Assembly: GCF_001182785.1 (NCBI RefSeq)
Contig: NZ_CP012099.1
Coordinates: 302,501 to 366,500 of the forward strand
Direction of reading: 5' to 3'
Length of the DNA: 64,000 nucleotides
Origin: Bacillus thuringiensis
GTDB lineage: Bacteria > Bacillota > Bacilli > Bacillales > Bacillaceae_G
Below, piece after piece: positions 53,218 to 62,524 of the stretch (position 1 is its first letter; every line of letters starts with the position of its first letter). The notes beneath the pieces were generated by a model. The model ran no database searches. It saw only the letters and a list, made by a program, of their open reading frames with translations, and had not been told where the DNA came from. The position numbers were made by a program, and so were the translations under genes.

Positions 53218-54594
53218 ATGAGTACTAAAATGACGCCACCAGTTGAGAAAAACGAGTTTATAGATGTAGTATTTGAAGATTTAACACATGATGGTGCCGG
53301 TGTTGCGAAAGTAAAGGGCTATCCTATTTTCGTTAAAAACGGATTACCAGGTGAAGAAGCGCAAATTAAAATTATTAAAGTGAAGAAAAACTTTGCATTT
53401 GGTCGTTTAATGAAGCTTCATACAGAAAGTCCATATCGTAAAGATGCTGAATGCCCAGTATATAATCAGTGCGGCGGTTGTCAGCTTCAGCACTTAACTT
53501 ATGAAGGACAATTACAAGCGAAAGAAAAACAAGTACGTGACGTTATGCAGCGTATCGGAGGACTAGGTGATGTTCCTGTTCATCCTGTACTTGGCATGAA
53601 GAACCCGTGGGTATACCGCAATAAAGCACAAGTACCAATCGGAGAACGTGAAGGTGGACTTGTAGCTGGTTTCTATCGCCAAGGAACGCATGACATCATT
53701 AATATGGAATCATGCTTAATTCAGGCAGAAGAAAACGATACATTAATCCAAGAAGTAAAACGTATTTGTGAAAAGCACGGTATTACTGCGTACAACGAAG
53801 AGCGTAACAAAGGAACACTTCGTCACGTAATGGCTCGTTACGGACAAGTAACAGGGGAAATTATGCTTGTCTTCATTACACGTACAGCAGAATTGCCGAA
53901 CAAAAAAGCAATCATTGAAGAAATTGCAGCGAAATTCCCAGAAGTAAAATCAATTGTTCAAAACGTAAATACGAAGCGTACAAACGTAATTTTCGGAGAC
54001 AAAACGACAGTACTGTACGGATCAGAATATATTTATGACTTTATCGGTGACATTAAATTTGCGATTTCAGCACGTTCATTCTATCAAGTAAACCCAGAAC
54101 AAACGAAAGTGCTATACGATAAAACGTTAGAATACGCAAAATTAAATGGTAACGAAACAGTAATCGATGCCTATTGCGGAATCGGATCAATCTCGTTATT
54201 CCTAGCGCAAAAAGCGAAAAAAGTGTACGGCGTTGAAATCGTCCCAGAAGCAATCGAAGACGCAAACCGAAACGCAGCACTAAACAACATGACAAACGCT
54301 GAATTTGGCGTAGGAGAAGCAGAAGTAGTCATTCCAAAATGGTACAAAGAAGGCGTAATCGCCGACACAATGGTCGTAGACCCACCGCGTAAAGGCTGTG
54401 ACGAAGCATTACTAAACACAATCATCGACATGAAGCCAAACCGCGTCGTATACGTATCGTGTAACCCAGCAACATTAGCACGTGATTTAAAAGTACTAGA
54501 AGAAGGCGGATATAAAACACAGGAAGTACAACCTGTTGATATGTTCCCGCATACGACGCATGTGGAGTGTGTGGCTTGGCTTAAGTTAGTATAA
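53218..54594 (+). CDS. rlmD: 23S rRNA (uracil-5-)-methyltransferase, RlmCD type
   Basis: This 458-residue RumA-like enzyme methylates U in 23S rRNA. It has an N-terminal TRAM domain (about residues 12-70), Cys79, Cys85 and Cys88 for an iron-sulfur cluster in [10 protein letters not shown], the SAM-binding [16 protein letters not shown] and VDPPRKGCD, and the nucleophile Cys415 in [12 protein letters not shown]. In B. subtilis one enzyme of this type (RlmCD) modifies both U747 and U1939. The ATG at 53218 follows AGAGAGG; an ATG at 53197 is possible. The symbol is tentative. Confidence 0.92.
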   Translation: MSTKMTPPVEKNEFIDVVFEDLTHDGAGVAKVKGYPIFVKNGLPGEEAQIKIIKVKKNFAFGRLMKLHTESPYRKDAECPVYNQCGGCQLQHLTYEGQLQAKEKQVRDVMQRIGGLGDVPVHPVLGMKNPWVYRNKAQVPIGEREGGLVAGFYRQGTHDIINMESCLIQAEENDTLIQEVKRICEKHGITAYNEERNKGTLRHVMARYGQVTGEIMLVFITRTAELPNKKAIIEEIAAKFPEVKSIVQNVNTKRTNVIFGDKTTVLYGSEYIYDFIGDIKFAISARSFYQVNPEQTKVLYDKTLEYAKLNGNETVIDAYCGIGSISLFLAQKAKKVYGVEIVPEAIEDANRNAALNNMTNAEFGVGEAEVVIPKWYKEGVIADTMVVDPPRKGCDEALLNTIIDMKPNRVVYVSCNPATLARDLKVLEEGGYKTQEVQPVDMFPHTTHVECVAWLKLV

Positions 54595-54598
54595 TAGG

Positions 54599-54640
54599 AA
54601 AGCAGTTGATATAGGAAAAATCTATACCACCTGCTTTTTG
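54599..54640 (+). terminator. Terminator after rlmCD-like gene
   Basis: AAAGCAG...ATATAG pairs with CTATA...CTGCTTT (two mismatches), followed by TTG. Confidence 0.75.
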
Positions 54641-54755
54641 GTTTACAAAAATACCATTCATAAGCGATTTTAGTTAAAATAAATATTGCTGATTTTCACA
54701 AATTATAAATTGAGATTTTGAAATTGTATTCATAGTGAGAGGATTTGAATTTGAA

Positions 54756-55745
54756 ATGATAGATAATTTTTGGCGTGAATTACCACGACCATTTTTCGTA
54801 CTTGCACCAATGGAAGATGTGACAGACGTTGTTTTCCGTCACGTAGTAAGTGAAGCAGGTCGTCCGGACGTATTCTTCACAGAGTTTACAAACTCGGATA
54901 GCTATTGTCATCCAGAAGGTATGAAAAGTGTACGTGGCCGTTTAATTTTTACAGAAGACGAACAACCGATGGTAGCACATATTTGGGGAGATAATCCTGA
55001 ATACTTCCGTCAAATGAGTATCGGTATGGCAGAGCTAGGATTTAAAGGTATCGATATTAACATGGGTTGCCCAGTTCCGAACGTTGCATCAAGAGGAAAA
55101 GGTAGTGGCCTTATTCTACGTCCAGACGTTGCAGCAGAACTTATCCAAGCAGCAAAAGCGGGCGGACTACCTGTCAGCGTAAAAACAAGACTTGGCTTTA
55201 AAGAGTTAAGCGAGTGGGAAGATTGGTTAACGCACATTTTCAAACAAGATATTGCAAACCTTTCTATTCATTTACGCACAAGAGAAGAAATGAGCCAAGT
55301 AGATGCGCATTGGGAACTAATTCCGGAAATAAAAAAATTACGTGACCGCATTGCACCAAATACGTTAATAACAATCAATGGAGACATCCTTGATCGTAAA
55401 ATGGGGCTGGAACTTGCTGAAAAATACGGCATTGATGGCGTAATGATCGGACGAGGAATCTTCAAAAATCCATTTGCTTTTGAAAAAGAGCCAAGAGAGC
55501 ATAGCAGTAAAGAACATCTAGATCTTTTAAGACTACAGCTGGATTTACAAGATCAATATGCAGAAGTACTGCCACGCTCAATCACAGGGCTTCATCGCTT
55601 CTTCAAAATTTATGTAAAAGGCTTCCCTGGAGCTGCTGAATTGAGAAATCAATTGATGAGTACGAAATCTACTGATGAGGTGCGTGCTTTGTTGGATAGG
55701 TTTGAGGATAGTGTTGGTGTGGCTCAGGATAGTGAGACGGTTTAA
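54756..55745 (+). CDS. tRNA-dihydrouridine synthase
   Basis: This is a 329-residue flavin enzyme of the Dus family, reducing uridine in the tRNA D-loop. Motifs: [13 protein letters not shown] at the N-terminus for FMN binding, catalytic Cys105 in [19 protein letters not shown] (parts), VKTRLGF, and the phosphate-binding [13 protein letters not shown]. The start at the ATG (MIDNFW) has a distant GAGAGG; a GTG seven codons earlier is possible but unsupported. Which D position it modifies cannot be told. Confidence 0.92.
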   Translation: MIDNFWRELPRPFFVLAPMEDVTDVVFRHVVSEAGRPDVFFTEFTNSDSYCHPEGMKSVRGRLIFTEDEQPMVAHIWGDNPEYFRQMSIGMAELGFKGIDINMGCPVPNVASRGKGSGLILRPDVAAELIQAAKAGGLPVSVKTRLGFKELSEWEDWLTHIFKQDIANLSIHLRTREEMSQVDAHWELIPEIKKLRDRIAPNTLITINGDILDRKMGLELAEKYGIDGVMIGRGIFKNPFAFEKEPREHSSKEHLDLLRLQLDLQDQYAEVLPRSITGLHRFFKIYVKGFPGAAELRNQLMSTKSTDEVRALLDRFEDSVGVAQDSETV

Positions 55746-55820
55746 CTTTTAAGCAGTTAAATCATTTCATATGTAGTGTATGACATGAGTGAGTTGAAAA
55801 TAAGCGTAGAGCTGGAAAAG

Positions 55821-55860
55821 AACAGTGTATTTGAGAAATCAAAGCACTGTTTTTTCTTTT
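55821..55860 (+). terminator. Terminator after dus
   Basis: AACAGTG / CACTGTT stem, extended by TTTG/CAAA, followed by T residues. The remaining 235 nt up to the DUF1456 gene show no convincing gene, promoter or repeat. Confidence 0.85.
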
Positions 55861-56095
55861 AGTTAATGTTAAGAGAGAAATCTTTTTAAAGGCATATAAA
55901 AAACACGTAAGAGCTCTGTAGATACAATGATAGAGAAAAGTTCGGGTAAGACTATAAAACATATCTTTAAAATGTTAAAGTATTAATTTAGCGGACAATA
56001 ACTAAAAGGTTAGATTTAAACATGATAATTTAAAGCACGTTATAGGATAAACTTTAACTGCTGAATAAATAATCAACATTTCAGGAGGAAACCCA

Positions 56096-56614
56096 ATGGC
56101 AATGAGCAACAACGATATATTAAAAAGAGTAAGATATGCTTTAGATATAAGAGATATAGATATGGTAGAAATCTTTAAACTAGGTGGCGTAGAAGTAACG
56201 AAAGAAGACGTAGTTGATATGCTTACAAAAATAAAGAGAGCTCCTCAGCATGAAGCTGAAGATGCGGATGTAATCGAAGATGAGTACGTAAAAACATGCG
56301 ATATGATGATGTTAGAGGCATTTTTAAATGGATTTATTACTTTAAAAAGAGGAAAGCAAGATCCGAAACCAGGGCAGCCGGCACCTGTACAGAGTAAGGA
56401 GAGTGCCAATAACCTTCTTCTAAAGAAAATGAAAATCGCACTATCTTTAACGAGTGAGGATGTACTTGATATATTAGATAGCGTAGGCGTTACGGTAACA
56501 AAAGGAGAGTTAGGCGCTCTATTAAGAAAAAAAGGTCATAAAAATTACAAAGAGTGCGGCGATAGATACGCAAGGAATTTCATTAAGGGATTAGGTGTAA
56601 AGTATAGAGGATAA
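56096..56614 (+). CDS. DUF1456 (YehS-like) protein
   Basis: This 172-residue soluble protein is made of two copies of one motif: NDILKRVRYALDIRDIDMVEIF with GVEVTKEDVVDML (residues 5-42), and NLLLKKMKIALSLTSEDVLDIL with GVTVTKGELGALL (residues 105-145). The YehS/DUF1456 family has this repeat; its function is unknown. CAGGAGG precedes the ATG. Terminators lie on both sides. Confidence 0.87.
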   Translation: MAMSNNDILKRVRYALDIRDIDMVEIFKLGGVEVTKEDVVDMLTKIKRAPQHEAEDADVIEDEYVKTCDMMMLEAFLNGFITLKRGKQDPKPGQPAPVQSKESANNLLLKKMKIALSLTSEDVLDILDSVGVTVTKGELGALLRKKGHKNYKECGDRYARNFIKGLGVKYRG

Positions 56615-56648
56615 TGAGTTCGTTAAAGCAGTAAATGATATAATAGGT

Positions 56649-56680
56649 AGAGTAGGACGTTCGTATCCTACTCTTTTTTA
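56649..56680 (+). terminator. Terminator after DUF1456 gene
   Basis: AGAGTAGGA / TCCTACTCT stem with an 8-nt loop, then six T. Confidence 0.9.
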
Positions 56681-56709
56681 TTTGTAAAAATACTATGCTA
56701 GGTGATGAA

Positions 56710-57417
56710 ATGGTACATACATATTTAGGTGAGACAATTAATTTTCATATAACTTATAAGAAGAAAAAGTCCGTGCGTCTTTTTGTGGATTCGTATGGAA
56801 ATGTGGAAGTGCAGGCTCCGAAAGGGACACCTGTTGAATACTTAGTCCAGTTGCTAGAGGAAAAGTGGGATTGGATTCAGACAACTCGTAAGGAAATGGC
56901 GGAGCGAGCGCGTGGACCACAGGAAAAGGATTACGATCAAGGAGAAGGCTTTTTGTATTTAGGGAATACGTATCCGATACAGATTTCCCAAGATGTAAGT
57001 ATTGAGCAAGACAATGCGATTTTTGAAGGGGATAAGTTACATATTTATGTAAAAGAGCTAAAGGATGAGAAAATACAGCAAGCTTTAAAACGATTTTATT
57101 ATAAGCAGTGTAAAACTTTAGTAGAGAAGAGTATTAAAGCGCATCAAAGTAACTTTAAAACAAAACCACGTTCTATTCGTATTACAGATAGTAGTCGTAC
57201 TTGGGGTACTTGCGATTCGAATTTACAACTAACATTCAATTGGAAGCTAGCAATGGCACCACAGCGAGTAATTGACTATGTAGTCGTTCATGAAATGTGT
57301 CATATGGTTCATTTAAATCATGATCGATCTTTTTGGCGTCTTGTCGGGAAGATAATGCCTGATTATAAGGAGATGGAGAATTGGTTAGCGTTATCTAGTT
57401 GGAAGATGACGGTTTAG
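56710..57417 (+). CDS. YgjP-like metallopeptidase-domain protein
   Basis: This 235-residue protein of the YgjP/DUF45 group has a zincin-type motif HEMCHMVHLNHDRSFWRLV near residues 190-208, with the His-Glu-x-x-His core and downstream His. It also has the family pattern SRTWGTCDSN and LTFNWKLAMAPQRVIDYVVVHE (parts). The substrate is unknown. The ATG at 56710 follows AGGTGAT; an ATG at 56695 is in frame without a good site. The 41-bp repeat array follows directly. Confidence 0.88.
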   Translation: MVHTYLGETINFHITYKKKKSVRLFVDSYGNVEVQAPKGTPVEYLVQLLEEKWDWIQTTRKEMAERARGPQEKDYDQGEGFLYLGNTYPIQISQDVSIEQDNAIFEGDKLHIYVKELKDEKIQQALKRFYYKQCKTLVEKSIKAHQSNFKTKPRSIRITDSSRTWGTCDSNLQLTFNWKLAMAPQRVIDYVVVHEMCHMVHLNHDRSFWRLVGKIMPDYKEMENWLALSSWKMTV

Positions 57418-57420
57418 GAA

Positions 57421-57566
57421 GGGATATCGATTTTTGTCTGTAAATCGATATTTCTTGTCGAATCGTTGATATATTGTGAGTTTTGATAGATATATTTTAA
57501 AAATCGTTGATATATTGTAAGTTATGATAGATATATTCGAAAAATCGTTGATATAATTTCATTTAC
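57421..57566 (+). repeat. 41-bp tandem repeat array, left copy
   Basis: AATCGTTGATATATTGTRAG begins at 57461, 57502 and 57543, an exact 41-bp period. The array has about 2.5 units, plus a degenerate first piece (AAATCGATATTTCTTGTCG) and an ending ATATAATTTCATTTACC. Each unit has GATATATT twice, 21 bp apart. The same array in the same orientation occurs at 63661-63799. Confidence 0.88.
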
Positions 57567-57584
57567 CACAGGATTGTTCAACAA

Positions 57585-57626
57585 ATCGAAAAGAGAAGAG
57601 GTCATAGCAGACATCTCCTCTTTTCG
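57585..57626. terminator. Hairpin between repeat array and GNAT gene
   Basis: ATCGAAAAGAGAAGAG pairs with CTCCTCTTTTCGA around a 13-nt loop (one mismatch). It can terminate the minus-strand GNAT transcript and probably plus-strand reads too. Confidence 0.75.
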
Positions 57627-57636
57627 AGTATATAGA

Positions 57637-58332
57637 TTAGCGTCCAAACATCACAACAAAATCCCCATCCACTTTCTCCATCTCATACCCACGATACCCC
57701 TCCGAAAGCAAAGCCTGCTGTCCATTAGCATCATTCATTAGAATACTTTGAACATCCGTCCAATCTCTTTCTTTATCTCCGCGCAATTTCTTCACAAAAA
57801 CATACCGCATACTCCCGCCATATTTCTCCTTCAATGCAGCAATCTCCATCCCTTGCGCAAACTTATCCTTCAAGCTCGGAATGTTAAAAGGAGCAACAGT
57901 GCAGCATACATAATCATATTTGCTATCTTCTTTTTGTAATTCTTCCATGATGACGTTTGCTAATATTTTTTGCATACCATTTCCTCGACAGTTCGGATGA
58001 ACGTTTGAGATTTCTTGATAGATGACGCGATGTAGTTCGCTTTCTGCTATGCCAATATCAAGCCCTAAATGTTCATCATCGATAGGCGGGACGAGTAGAG
58101 CGCGAAATGCGATGAGTTCGTTTTCGATAAAAGCACCGATCATCATGCCGTTTCCTTCTAGAATGTATTGAAATTCTTCTTGTGAGAGTGGTTGTAAACG
58201 ACTTTTATCTTCTAGTGCTTCAACTACAATGTTTTGTAGTGATAAAATTTGTTCGATGTGCTCTAGTGATAGTAATGTAACGTGAAATGATTCGTTATTT
58301 TGTTTTAATGTTCCTTCGTATAGAGCCGTCAT
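57637..58332 (-). CDS. GNAT-family N-acyltransferase
   Basis: This 231-residue protein has the GNAT acyl-CoA motif HPNCRGNGMQKILANVIMEE (residues about 112-131) and the later VAPFNIPSLKDKF segment. The acyl donor and acceptor are not visible. It lies 14 nt after the racemase-like gene on the same strand, so the two form an operon. In Geobacillus an acyltransferase, an N-succinylamino-acid racemase and a hydrolase act together to turn D- into L-amino acids, and the same trio occurs here. AGGAGG precedes the ATG. Confidence 0.82.
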   Translation of the reverse strand: MTALYEGTLKQNNESFHVTLLSLEHIEQILSLQNIVVEALEDKSRLQPLSQEEFQYILEGNGMMIGAFIENELIAFRALLVPPIDDEHLGLDIGIAESELHRVIYQEISNVHPNCRGNGMQKILANVIMEELQKEDSKYDYVCCTVAPFNIPSLKDKFAQGMEIAALKEKYGGSMRYVFVKKLRGDKERDWTDVQSILMNDANGQQALLSEGYRGYEMEKVDGDFVVMFGR

Positions 58333-58346
58333 ATGATAGTCCTCCT

Positions 58347-59456
58347 TTAGCGTACAACGTCTTGAAAGACGGTTAGTTCTTGTAGTGTATCTTCGTCTAT
58401 TTCAATGCCGAGTCCGGGCTTTTCGTTTAAGCGAATGAATGGTACATCGTAATGTAAGTTTCCGATGTCTTTTGTGAATTTTAATGGTCCTGTTAGCTCT
58501 ACGCTCGTAATGATTTTTTTTGAGAAAGCGACATGGAATCCTGCTGAAGAGGCAACAGATGATTCGACCATTGATCCCACTTGGCATTCAATGCCGGCCA
58601 TTTCAGCTTGATGAGCGAGCTTTACAGCTGGATATATGCCGCCGCATTTCATTAATTTTATATTCACTTTATCAGCAGCTTCTAATTTAATAATTTGGCG
58701 CATTTCACGAGAACTTTTTAGTCCTTCATCAATCATAAGCGGGAGGTCTGTCTTAGAACGGATATGAGCCATGGCATCAATATCGTCCGCGATAACAGGT
58801 TGTTCAATCCAGTCAATGTTTAAATGTCCTAATGAACGAAGTGCTGTTAATGTGTTTGCGCTATTTTTCCAGCCTTGGTTTACATCAACGCGAATAGCGA
58901 TGTCATTTCCTACACGTTCTCGTACAGCTTCAATACGTTTTACATCTTCTTTTACATTTGTACCAACTTTCATTTTGAAAGATTGGTAATCTTTTTGAAT
59001 CATAGAAGCAGCTTCTTCAGCCATGTTTTCTGGATCGGCAATACTTAAAACGTGAGTGACAGGGAATTCTTCATGGTAGCGCCCGCCAATTAATTGATAT
59101 ACAGGTTGATTTAGTTTTTTGCCCATTATATCAAAACAAGCAATATCAATTGCGGCTTTCGCTGTTGGAACACCGTAAATTGTATTGTCCATCATGTCGT
59201 GTATTTTTTCGATATTCATTGGATTTTTCCCAATTAGAGCAGGGGCTAGCGTATGTTTTAAAGTATGGAAAGTACTTTCCCATGATTCACCTGTGACGTG
59301 ATCATCAGCAACGCCTTCACCGTAACCGATAATACCTTCATCTGTTTCCATTTTGACGATAATAGAGGGCATATCAGAATAAGAACCATAACTAATAACA
59401 AACGGATTGCGAAGCGGTAAACGAATTGCGTAAAGATGAATAGCTGTAATTTTCAT
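58347..59456 (-). CDS. Enolase-superfamily racemase/epimerase, N-succinyl-amino-acid racemase-like
   Basis: This 369-residue muconate-lactonizing-subgroup enzyme has Lys161-x-Lys163 (FKMKVG), metal ligands Asp191 (RVDVNQGW), Glu218 (WIEQP) and Asp243/Glu244 (MIDEG), and the second catalytic Lys267 in NIKLMKCGG. These support 1,1-proton transfer chemistry. A divergent B. cereus member of this subgroup (BC0371) has been assigned as N-succinyl-arginine/lysine racemase; a dipeptide epimerase is the main alternative. The ATG follows GGAAGGGG. It is divergent from an unusual regulator. Confidence 0.85.
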   Translation of the reverse strand: MKITAIHLYAIRLPLRNPFVISYGSYSDMPSIIVKMETDEGIIGYGEGVADDHVTGESWESTFHTLKHTLAPALIGKNPMNIEKIHDMMDNTIYGVPTAKAAIDIACFDIMGKKLNQPVYQLIGGRYHEEFPVTHVLSIADPENMAEEAASMIQKDYQSFKMKVGTNVKEDVKRIEAVRERVGNDIAIRVDVNQGWKNSANTLTALRSLGHLNIDWIEQPVIADDIDAMAHIRSKTDLPLMIDEGLKSSREMRQIIKLEAADKVNIKLMKCGGIYPAVKLAHQAEMAGIECQVGSMVESSVASSAGFHVAFSKKIITSVELTGPLKFTKDIGNLHYDVPFIRLNEKPGLGIEIDEDTLQELTVFQDVVR

Positions 59457-59505
59457 TGAATAGAAACCCCTTCCTGTTTACAATAGTTTTATACATTTGA
59501 TATAG

Positions 59506-59534
59506 TTGACGTTAAATAGTCGTTAATTAATGAT
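59506..59534 (+). promoter_or_regulatory. Promoter/operator region of the racemase-block regulator
   Basis: TTGACG (59506-59511) is followed at 17 bp by AATGAT. GACGTTAA (59508) and GTCGTTAA (59518) repeat 10 bp apart. Related GACGTTTA and TAAGCGTC boxes lie in the nhaC-M20 intergenic region (62287, 62322), so these may be sites for the block's own regulator. Confidence 0.4.
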
Positions 59535-59549
59535 AAGGAGTTAGAGAAA

Positions 59550-60821
59550 ATGATGATAAAAATTGCAGTTGTCGGTTCAAAGGAGTTTATGGAGAACCTT
59601 TTTCCTATTGCTCAAAAATTAGAGGGAATAGAAATTGATCCATATATTTACCTTCATCCGACGGAATCTTCTGAACTATTAAAGTGTCTAAAGCCTTGTG
59701 ATGTCATCTTTTTCTCAGGTGCTTTACCTTATTATATGGCAAAAGAAATAAGAGAACAATTACGAATTCCAAGTACATACTTACAGCAAGACGAGACAAC
59801 TGTCGCATCTTCAATTCTTTCTATCATGTATCATCAAAGTATTCAACCACATAACATTTCCATCGATTTAGTAGACCGCTCGTTTATTACAAATGTGTTC
59901 CATGATATCGGTATAAAAGAAAGTCCGCAAGTGTTGGATTATGAAAATATGCTGTGGAGTAAAGATGAGATAAATAGAGTTATTGATTTTCATGTAGCTA
60001 AATATCAATCTGGAGAGGCTCATTTAGCTTTAACTAGTATTCACGCTGTTTACGATGAGCTTCAAAAAATAGGTGTTCCTTCAGAGCGTATGATTGATCC
60101 AACACAGTCCATTATACATGGGCTAAAAGATGCGAAAATAAAAGCTGAGTTAGCAAAAAGCTATTCAGCTACTGTTGGTGCTTGTATTATTTCTTCCTTA
60201 GAATTACGAACGAGTTTGCTTGAAAAACTAGATGTCATTTCAAAAGAACTACGTGGTTCATTTAAACAAGTGGATGAAATGACATGCATTTTGTATACAA
60301 CTCGTGGTGATATCGAATCAATTATTAAAACAAATGCGATAAATAACTTGTTTGCGAGCGTAGAAGGAACGATAGCAATTGGATTTGGTTATGGAAAAAA
60401 CGTGAAAGAAGCGGAGCAAAATGCAAAAATCGCTCAAAGTTTTGCAAAGAATAATCCAATAGATCGTTGTTTTTATATACTAACAAGTGATAAAGATTTG
60501 TTTGGTCCGTTCCCGAAAGAACAGAGAGTACAAAGTTTGAAAAATGATAATCCGGAACTAATGAAAATAGCGAAGGAAACAAAGCTTAGTCCGGCCAACT
60601 TGTCAAAAATCATTCAATTTAGTCAATCGCACTCGTCATTGAAGTTTACAGCAGCTGACCTTTCTGAGTACTTACAAGTAACTCGAAGATCGACAGAAAG
60701 GTTGTTAAAGAAATTAGTTGATTACGGGTATGCTCATATTTGCGGCGAGGAAATGCCCTATCAACAAGGGCGACCTCGCGCACTATATGAACTGAATTTA
60801 CCGCTATTTTTAAGCTTCTAG
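59550..60821 (+). CDS. Three-part transcriptional regulator
   Basis: This 423-residue protein has a C-terminal winged helix (about residues 365-423: FTAADLSEYLQVTRRSTERLLKKLVDYGYAHI and GRPRALYEL, in parts). The middle (about 245-310) has IAIGFGYGKNVKEAEQNAKIA, like the nucleotidyl-cyclase/GTP cyclohydrolase III fold found degenerate in some sensors. The N-terminal 90 residues look like an alpha/beta domain (MIKIAVVGSKEFMEN, CDVIFFSGALPYYM). I do not know a named family. By position it controls the racemase-GNAT, nhaC and M20 genes. GGAG precedes the ATG. Its end overlaps nhaC by 12 bases, tail to tail. Confidence 0.75.
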   Translation: MMIKIAVVGSKEFMENLFPIAQKLEGIEIDPYIYLHPTESSELLKCLKPCDVIFFSGALPYYMAKEIREQLRIPSTYLQQDETTVASSILSIMYHQSIQPHNISIDLVDRSFITNVFHDIGIKESPQVLDYENMLWSKDEINRVIDFHVAKYQSGEAHLALTSIHAVYDELQKIGVPSERMIDPTQSIIHGLKDAKIKAELAKSYSATVGACIISSLELRTSLLEKLDVISKELRGSFKQVDEMTCILYTTRGDIESIIKTNAINNLFASVEGTIAIGFGYGKNVKEAEQNAKIAQSFAKNNPIDRCFYILTSDKDLFGPFPKEQRVQSLKNDNPELMKIAKETKLSPANLSKIIQFSQSHSSLKFTAADLSEYLQVTRRSTERLLKKLVDYGYAHICGEEMPYQQGRPRALYELNLPLFLSF

Positions 60822-62231
60822 TTGAGCTTTTTGTTTCTTTAGTAGTTCTGCTTTTTCAATGTCTGATAGTTTTACAATTGTGAAGCCTGTTATACCATAA
60901 ATGATTGAGATAATAGGTACGATGAAATTCAAAATAGCATAAGGAGCATATTCAAATGCACCTACGCCAAGTGTTGCGAGAATAAATACACCGCACGTAT
61001 TCCAAGGAACGAAGACAGAAGTTAATGTTCCACCATCTTCTAATGCTCTGGATAAGTTTTTTGAATGTAGTCCTTTTTCCGTGTATGCATTTGCGTACAT
61101 TCTTGAAGGGACAACAATTGAAATATATTGTTCAGAGCAAGTAAGGTTTGTTGCAAAACAAGATGCGATAGTAGAAGCGATAAGCCCTTTTGCTGATTTC
61201 GCTAACTTTAAAATTTGATTTACAATTGAGCGAAGAATACCTGTATGTTCTAATACTCCTCCGAAAGTCATAGCGACAATTGTCATAGAGACTGTATTCA
61301 TCATCGAATCTAAGCCACCGCGGTTAAATAGTTCGTCTACTAGCTTGTTTCCAGTGTCTATAACAAATCCAGCTTGGAGTGCACCGACAGATGCTGAGAC
61401 AGAACCACCTTGAATAAAGACTTGTGATAAGAATCCTAAAATAATACCGACGAGAATCGCTGGTATAGCAGGGACTTTTTTAGCGACCAATACCATAACG
61501 ACTACGGGTATAATGAGTAGGAAAGGCGAGATAACAAAATTTTGTTGCAATACTTGTAACGTTTGATCGATGCTTTTCGCATCAATATTGTTAGCGCCGA
61601 AGCTTCTTCCTAAGACCGCGTAGACGATAAGAGTAATAATTAAACCTGGAACTGTAGTAAATAACATATGACGAATGTGTGCGAATAAATCTGTATTTGT
61701 TAATCCTGCGGCTAAGTTAGTTGTATCTGAAAGCGGTGACATTTTATCGCCAAAATAAGAGCCTGAAATAATGGCACCAGCAACCATTGGAGCTGGAATT
61801 CCCATACTTAGGCCAATTCCCATTCCAGCAACACCAATTGTTCCCATTGTAGACCAGGAACTACCAATTGCTAATGCAACGATAGAACAAATGACGGTAA
61901 TGGAAACTAAAAATAGTGATGGAGTTAAAAGTTTTAAACCGTAATAAATCATCGTTGCGACGATTCCACCGCCAATCCAAGCACCAATTGTTAAGCCAAC
62001 AAGAATAATAATGACGATAGCAGGTAATGCAAGACGAATCCCTTTATACATTGCTTCTTCAAGATCATTCCATTTGTAACCATAACGCCAAGCGACAATA
62101 GAAGCAACGGTTGTACCGATAATAAGTGGAACGTGAGGGGTTTGTTTTAATACAACAATTGTAACCATCATAACTGCAACGGTAATGATAATAGGGATAA
62201 TCGCTATTCCAAAAGGTATTTCTTTTTTCAT
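60810..62231 (-). CDS. NhaC-family sodium/proton antiporter
   Basis: This 473-residue permease has about eleven hydrophobic segments and the NhaC-family core AIGSSWSTMGTIGVAGMGIG followed by GSYFGDKMSPLSDTTNLAAG. Relatives exchange Na+ for H+, or malate/lactate with ions (MleN). In this block an organic-acid or amino-acid-derived substrate is possible but unproven. TAAGGAGG-type site precedes the ATG on the minus strand. It lies between the regulator and the M20 gene. Confidence 0.88.
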   Translation of the reverse strand: MKKEIPFGIAIIPIIITVAVMMVTIVVLKQTPHVPLIIGTTVASIVAWRYGYKWNDLEEAMYKGIRLALPAIVIIILVGLTIGAWIGGGIVATMIYYGLKLLTPSLFLVSITVICSIVALAIGSSWSTMGTIGVAGMGIGLSMGIPAPMVAGAIISGSYFGDKMSPLSDTTNLAAGLTNTDLFAHIRHMLFTTVPGLIITLIVYAVLGRSFGANNIDAKSIDQTLQVLQQNFVISPFLLIIPVVVMVLVAKKVPAIPAILVGIILGFLSQVFIQGGSVSASVGALQAGFVIDTGNKLVDELFNRGGLDSMMNTVSMTIVAMTFGGVLEHTGILRSIVNQILKLAKSAKGLIASTIASCFATNLTCSEQYISIVVPSRMYANAYTEKGLHSKNLSRALEDGGTLTSVFVPWNTCGVFILATLGVGAFEYAPYAILNFIVPIISIIYGITGFTIVKLSDIEKAELLKKQKAQLEA

Positions 62232-62424
62232 AAAGTTCCTCCTTGTTACGTATGTTTGTTTGTATTTTTGGAATTGTCGTAAAATAGACGTTTATTAGGT
62301 TATGATAACTAAAAGTTTATGTAAGCGTCAACATAAAAAACAGAAAATAAGGAATGTTCTAGTTGTTTGTTTAGTTTGTAATATAGGTGAGTAGTAAGCT
62401 TTTTAAGTATTTAAAAATAAACAA

Positions 62425-62453
62425 TTGACTTTTTTCTTAAAATTCAATATGTT
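62425..62453 (+). promoter_or_regulatory. M20 gene promoter
   Basis: TTGACT, 17-bp spacer and TATGTT. It gives a leader of about 65 nt before the TTG start. Confidence 0.55.
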
Positions 62454-62524
62454 CATAAAAACATCTGTTTTTCATAAGTATAATTAACCCGAATCGTTTG
62501 TAATGTGGGAAGGAGACTGGAACG

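Noticed and set aside
55762..55962. 66-codon minus-strand open frame after dus
   Set aside because: It overlaps the dus terminator hairpin, has no ribosome site and an implausible composition.
57421..57566. CRISPR array
   Set aside because: The 41-bp units follow one another without unique spacers, there are only about 2.5 units, and no cas genes are present.
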